A program made the position numbers and the translations under genes. The notes beneath the pieces are model-generated. The model did not search any database. It saw nothing but the letters and a program-made list of their open reading frames with translations, and was not told the origin of the DNA. A stretch of DNA of 64,000 bases from an uncultured Jannaschia sp. (GTDB taxonomy: Bacteria; Pseudomonadota; Alphaproteobacteria; Rhodobacterales; Rhodobacteraceae), in contig CANLTZ010000007.1 in the NCBI GenBank assembly GCA_947494145.1, positions 174,551 to 238,550 of the forward strand, in the 5' to 3' direction. Within the stretch, counting starts at the first letter, position 1, and every line of letters starts with the position of its first letter. Below, in pieces: positions 61,391 through 64,000 of the stretch.

Positions 61391-62476
61391 ATGAAACGCA
61401 GAACCATTCTGGCGGGTGCCATCGCACTTGGCCTCGCCACACCGGCCTTTGCCGAAGATCCACTGAAAGTGGGCTTCGTCTATGTCGGTCCCATCGGCGA
61501 TGGCGGCTGGACGTTCCAGCATGACCAGGGTCGCCTGGCTGTCGAGGAAGCCTTCGGCGACAAGGTTGAGACGATCTATCAGGAAAGCGTGCCCGAAGGC
61601 GCCGATGCCGAGCGGGTTATCACCCAGATGGCGCTGCAAGGCGCAGACATCATCTTCACCACGTCCTTCGGCTACATGGACGCCACCAACGCCGTGGCCG
61701 CCAAGTTCCCCGATGTGAAGTTCGAACATGCCACCGGCTTCAAGCGCGAACACCCGAACGTCTCGACCTATGACGCGCGCTTCTACGAAGGCCGCGCCGT
61801 CATCGGCCATATCGCCGGGAACATGACCGAGACCAACAAGATCGGCTACATCGCGTCCTTCCCGATCCCCGAGGTGATCCAGGGCATCAACTCCGCCTAT
61901 CTGCACGCCGCCAAGGTGAACCCGGATGTGGAGATGGTGGTGAGTTGGGTCTACACGTGGTTCGACCCCGCAAAAGAAGCAGACGCCGCCCGCGCCATGA
62001 TCGACCAGGGCGTGGACGTCATCATGCAGCACACCGATTCAACCGCGCCCCAGGCCGCCGCTGCCGAGGCCAATGAAAACGGTGGCCGCGTCTTCACCTT
62101 CGGTCAGGCCTCCGACATGTCGGCCTTCGCCCCCGTGCCGCGCGTCGCGTCCATCATCGACGATTGGTCGCCCTACTACATCAAACGCGTGGGCGAGTTG
62201 ATGGACGGCACCTACGAGCAGACAGCAAGCTGGGGCGGCATGCCCGAAGGCGAGGTCGTGATCGGCGAGATCACCGACGCCGTGCCCGCCGAGGTGAAAG
62301 CCGAAGCCCTCGCCATGGTCGAAGCCATCACAGCGGGCGAGTATCACCCGTTCACCGGCCCCATCAACAAACAGGACGGCACGGCCTGGCTGGCCGACGG
62401 AGAAGTCGCCGATGATGGTGCCCTGGCCACCATGGATTTCTATGTGGAGGGCATTTCGGGCGACATCCCGAACTGA
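61391..62476 (+). CDS. BMP-family periplasmic purine/nucleoside-binding protein
   Basis: A 361-residue substrate-binding protein. The signal peptide is MKRRTILAGAIALGLATPAFA, without a lipobox Cys, so it is soluble in the periplasm. The mature protein begins EDPLKVGFVYVGPIGDGGWTF, then VPEGADAERVITQMALQGADIIFTTSFGYMD (in parts), typical of the BMP (PnrA-like) family. It is the last gene of the xdh-importer operon and is followed by a strong terminator. Ligand is inferred from gene context as a purine base or nucleoside. Confidence 0.92.
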   Translation: MKRRTILAGAIALGLATPAFAEDPLKVGFVYVGPIGDGGWTFQHDQGRLAVEEAFGDKVETIYQESVPEGADAERVITQMALQGADIIFTTSFGYMDATNAVAAKFPDVKFEHATGFKREHPNVSTYDARFYEGRAVIGHIAGNMTETNKIGYIASFPIPEVIQGINSAYLHAAKVNPDVEMVVSWVYTWFDPAKEADAARAMIDQGVDVIMQHTDSTAPQAAAAEANENGGRVFTFGQASDMSAFAPVPRVASIIDDWSPYYIKRVGELMDGTYEQTASWGGMPEGEVVIGEITDAVPAEVKAEALAMVEAITAGEYHPFTGPINKQDGTAWLADGEVADDGALATMDFYVEGISGDIPN

Positions 62477-62502
62477 TCCTTTTCGCTTTGTTGGAAGCTG
62501 CG

Positions 62503-62530
62503 ACGCCCGGGCCTTTGGTCCGGGCGTTTT
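62503..62530 (+). terminator. Rho-independent terminator of the xdh-purine importer operon
   Basis: An 11-bp stem (62503-62513 with 62517-62527, one G-T pair) has the loop TTT and is followed by TTTT. It lies 27 bp after the binding-protein stop. Confidence 0.88.
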
Positions 62531-62624
62531 GCGATTTGGGGTTGGTTTGCGGGACTCTCGAGAAATTCGCCAACTTCTTGATGATACCTTTGAACACAAA
62601 ATTGGTTACTGATACTCTCGCGGA

Positions 62625-63925
62625 ATGGCAGCAAAAATTTCCCGCGAAAGGTTGGCGGACCTGCTCGTCGATCCGAGAGAGAGCCTCGACTTTGAGGTTA
62701 AGAACTGGCTCGACCTCCAAGGATCCAACGAAGATAAAGCAACCTTCGCTAAGGCTGTGCTAGCGATTTCTAACCACGGTGGTGGTTTTATCGTGCTTGG
62801 CCTCGTTGAAGCTGACGAGGGCATTGTTGAGGCCGAGGACCGCCCCGCTACGCTCGATGCATATAGCCAAGACCTAATCAATGGCATCGTGCAGAACTAT
62901 TGCGATCCACCTTTTCACTGCGCAGTTCACATTATTCCCAATCCCGCAGGCGCTTTGTTCCCAGTAGTGGTTATTCCTGGAGGGCATCGCGTTCCAGTTC
63001 GCGCGCGCCGCTCTGGACCCAACGGCAACACTGTTTCAAACAATGCGATTTATGTTCGAAAGCCGGGGCCTAGGAGCGAGGCACCACAGAGCGCACAAGA
63101 CTGGGACGATCTCTTGAGCCGGTGCCTGCGAAATCGGCGTGACGAAATGCTCGATCAGATAAGAGACCTCATCTCCGGGGCAGTACCCCAGATTGAGCAA
63201 GCTGCCGAACCCGAAAGACTCGATAAGTGGATAGAGAGTGGCTTCTCTCGCTGGACAGAACTAACTGAGGCGCTCCCAGCCAATGTGGGGCCACGCCTTC
63301 CGCATGGTAGCTATTGCTTTGCATATGAACTCATTGGCGAACGGCGGCAGATTGAACCTGCCCGTATTCCCGAGTTACTCAAGGCCAGCGTGGTTCGTCA
63401 CACAGGTTGGCCTCCATTCTGATATCCAACACGCGACGGTATTGCACCATACCCCATTGATGGTGTTGTGGAGTGCTGGATTGGCGGCGATCCCCAGACA
63501 CCTTGCGAAGATAGAGATGCTGCCCATTCTGATTTTTGGCGCATTCATCCCGACGGCTTCGCGTTCTTGCTCAGGGGGTTTCAGGAAGATACCGCAGACG
63601 CTCAGCGACCAGGACGCGCGCCGGTGGCACCTGCAACGTTGTTTGACACCACCTTGCCTGTCTGGAGAGTTGGCGAGGCTCTTCTCCATGCGAGGAGCTT
63701 AGCGAATAATCTCTTCGAGGGGCCGACCACTGTCCGGTTTGTTGCTACTTACGAAGGACTTGCTGGCCGGTCATTGACAAGCCTGAATAACCGCAGGCAC
63801 GTCTGGGAAGGCAGGATTTCTCATCAAGACTCAATTACTCTGAACACACACGTCGATACGCAAGCCATTGAGACTAATCTGCCGGAGATCATACACCCGC
63901 TATTATCCCCACTCTACGCGCTGTT
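62625..63925 (+). pseudogene. AlbA_2/Schlafen-type DNA-binding protein, broken by an in-frame stop and truncated
   Basis: The first part (62625-63422, 265 codons) has the AlbA_2 domain: SLDFEVKNWLDLQGSNEDKATFAKAVLAISNHGGGFIVLGL (in parts). It stops at TGA 63420-63422. The same frame then continues without another stop: YPTRDGIAPYPIDGVVECWI, AAHSDFWRIHPDGFAFLLRGF, FDTTLPVWRVGEALLHARSLA. The junction HTGWPPF-stop-YPTRDG suggests that TGG (Trp) became TGA. The protein is cut near 63926 by what appears to be an IS3-type end. GC content is lower than in the neighbouring operon, a sign of transfer. Related proteins are often associated with defence or mobile DNA. A programmed read-through is less likely. 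Confidence 0.75.
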
Positions 63926-64000
63926 TGAACCGCGCCGGGTTTGCCGGAGGCTCCAACTCCTGAGTAGGATGGAGCATCATGAGCAAGACGACGAACAAGT
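63926..64000 (+). mobile_element. Left end of an IS3-family insertion sequence with orfA start
   Basis: From about 63926 the sequence TGAACCGCGCCGGGTTTGCC looks like a terminal inverted repeat. AGGATGGAGC then precedes an ATG at 63979, which reads MSKTTNK to the window edge, the opening of many IS3-family OrfA transposase proteins. The element interrupts the AlbA_2-type gene. The right end and target duplication lie outside the window. Confidence 0.65.

Noticed and set aside
63283..63702. Separate gene after the AlbA_2-type stop codon in another frame
   Set aside because: The original frame continues with clear family-like sequence after the TGA; the other frame has shadow-type composition.

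Overview
The window is about 64 kb of GC-rich DNA with the gene content and gene order of a Rhodobacteraceae (Roseobacter-group) alphaproteobacterium. The evidence is the serB/serC/serA locus with the alphaproteobacterial-type SerC, an IalB-family protein next to rlmN, the xdhABC plus BMP-type purine ABC importer cluster, RTX proteins, a DUF6356-like protein, CtrA-type TTAA-N7-TTAA boxes, and repeated short stem-loop/tail intergenic elements. Essential genes (pheT, dnaE, rlmN, the ser genes) indicate a chromosome. No rRNA, tRNA or CRISPR array was seen.

Layout. 1-5.7 kb: AEC transporter fragment, hspQ, a hybrid histidine kinase, a type II asparaginase, ialB and rlmN. 5.9-9.8 kb: serine biosynthesis, with serB divergent from serC-serA. 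9.9-16.5 kb: two thiolases around a gamma-glutamyltransferase and an RsbW/STAS pair, then a tight fRMsr-MOSC-GNAT run. 16.8-19.6 kb: pheT and a cold-shock gene. 19.6-24.8 kb: a patchy region of lower GC with MITE-like TTTTCGAAAA elements around a four-gene minus-strand operon (thpR, a small protein, App1, a PaaK-like ligase). 25.3-37.9 kb: one long minus-strand Liv-type ABC transporter operon. It runs acyl-CoA synthetase, livG, livH, livM, livK, patatin lipoprotein, livF, and holds five uncharacterised proteins, at least three of them exported and sharing a Cys motif. 38.3-46.4 kb: an RTX protein, a kinase/regulator pair, a class II amidotransferase, an Lrp regulator, an M20 amidase and a serralysin-like RTX protease. 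46.7-52.5 kb: a candidate EVE-HNH modification-dependent nuclease, dnaE, and an ArsR/AHSA1 operon. 53.1-62.5 kb: xanthine dehydrogenase xdhABC running directly into a BMP-type purine/nucleoside ABC importer, closed by a strong terminator. 62.6-64 kb: a lower-GC AlbA_2/Schlafen-type gene broken by an in-frame TGA and then cut by what looks like the left end of an IS3-family element.

The most unusual signals are as follows. (1) A 48-bp dispersed repeat lies in frame inside xdhB, matching an intergenic copy at 43.6 kb at 44 of 48 positions. (2) A composite promoter module, TTAA-N7-TTAA followed at identical spacing by GTTTCGC-N2-GCGAAAC, occurs before pheT and before livG. (3) A 109-bp MITE-like element with 22-bp terminal inverted repeats supplies the stop codon of its neighbour. 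(4) A family of secreted Cys-motif proteins is interleaved with the Liv transporter genes. All homology statements come from reading the sequence; no database search was run.
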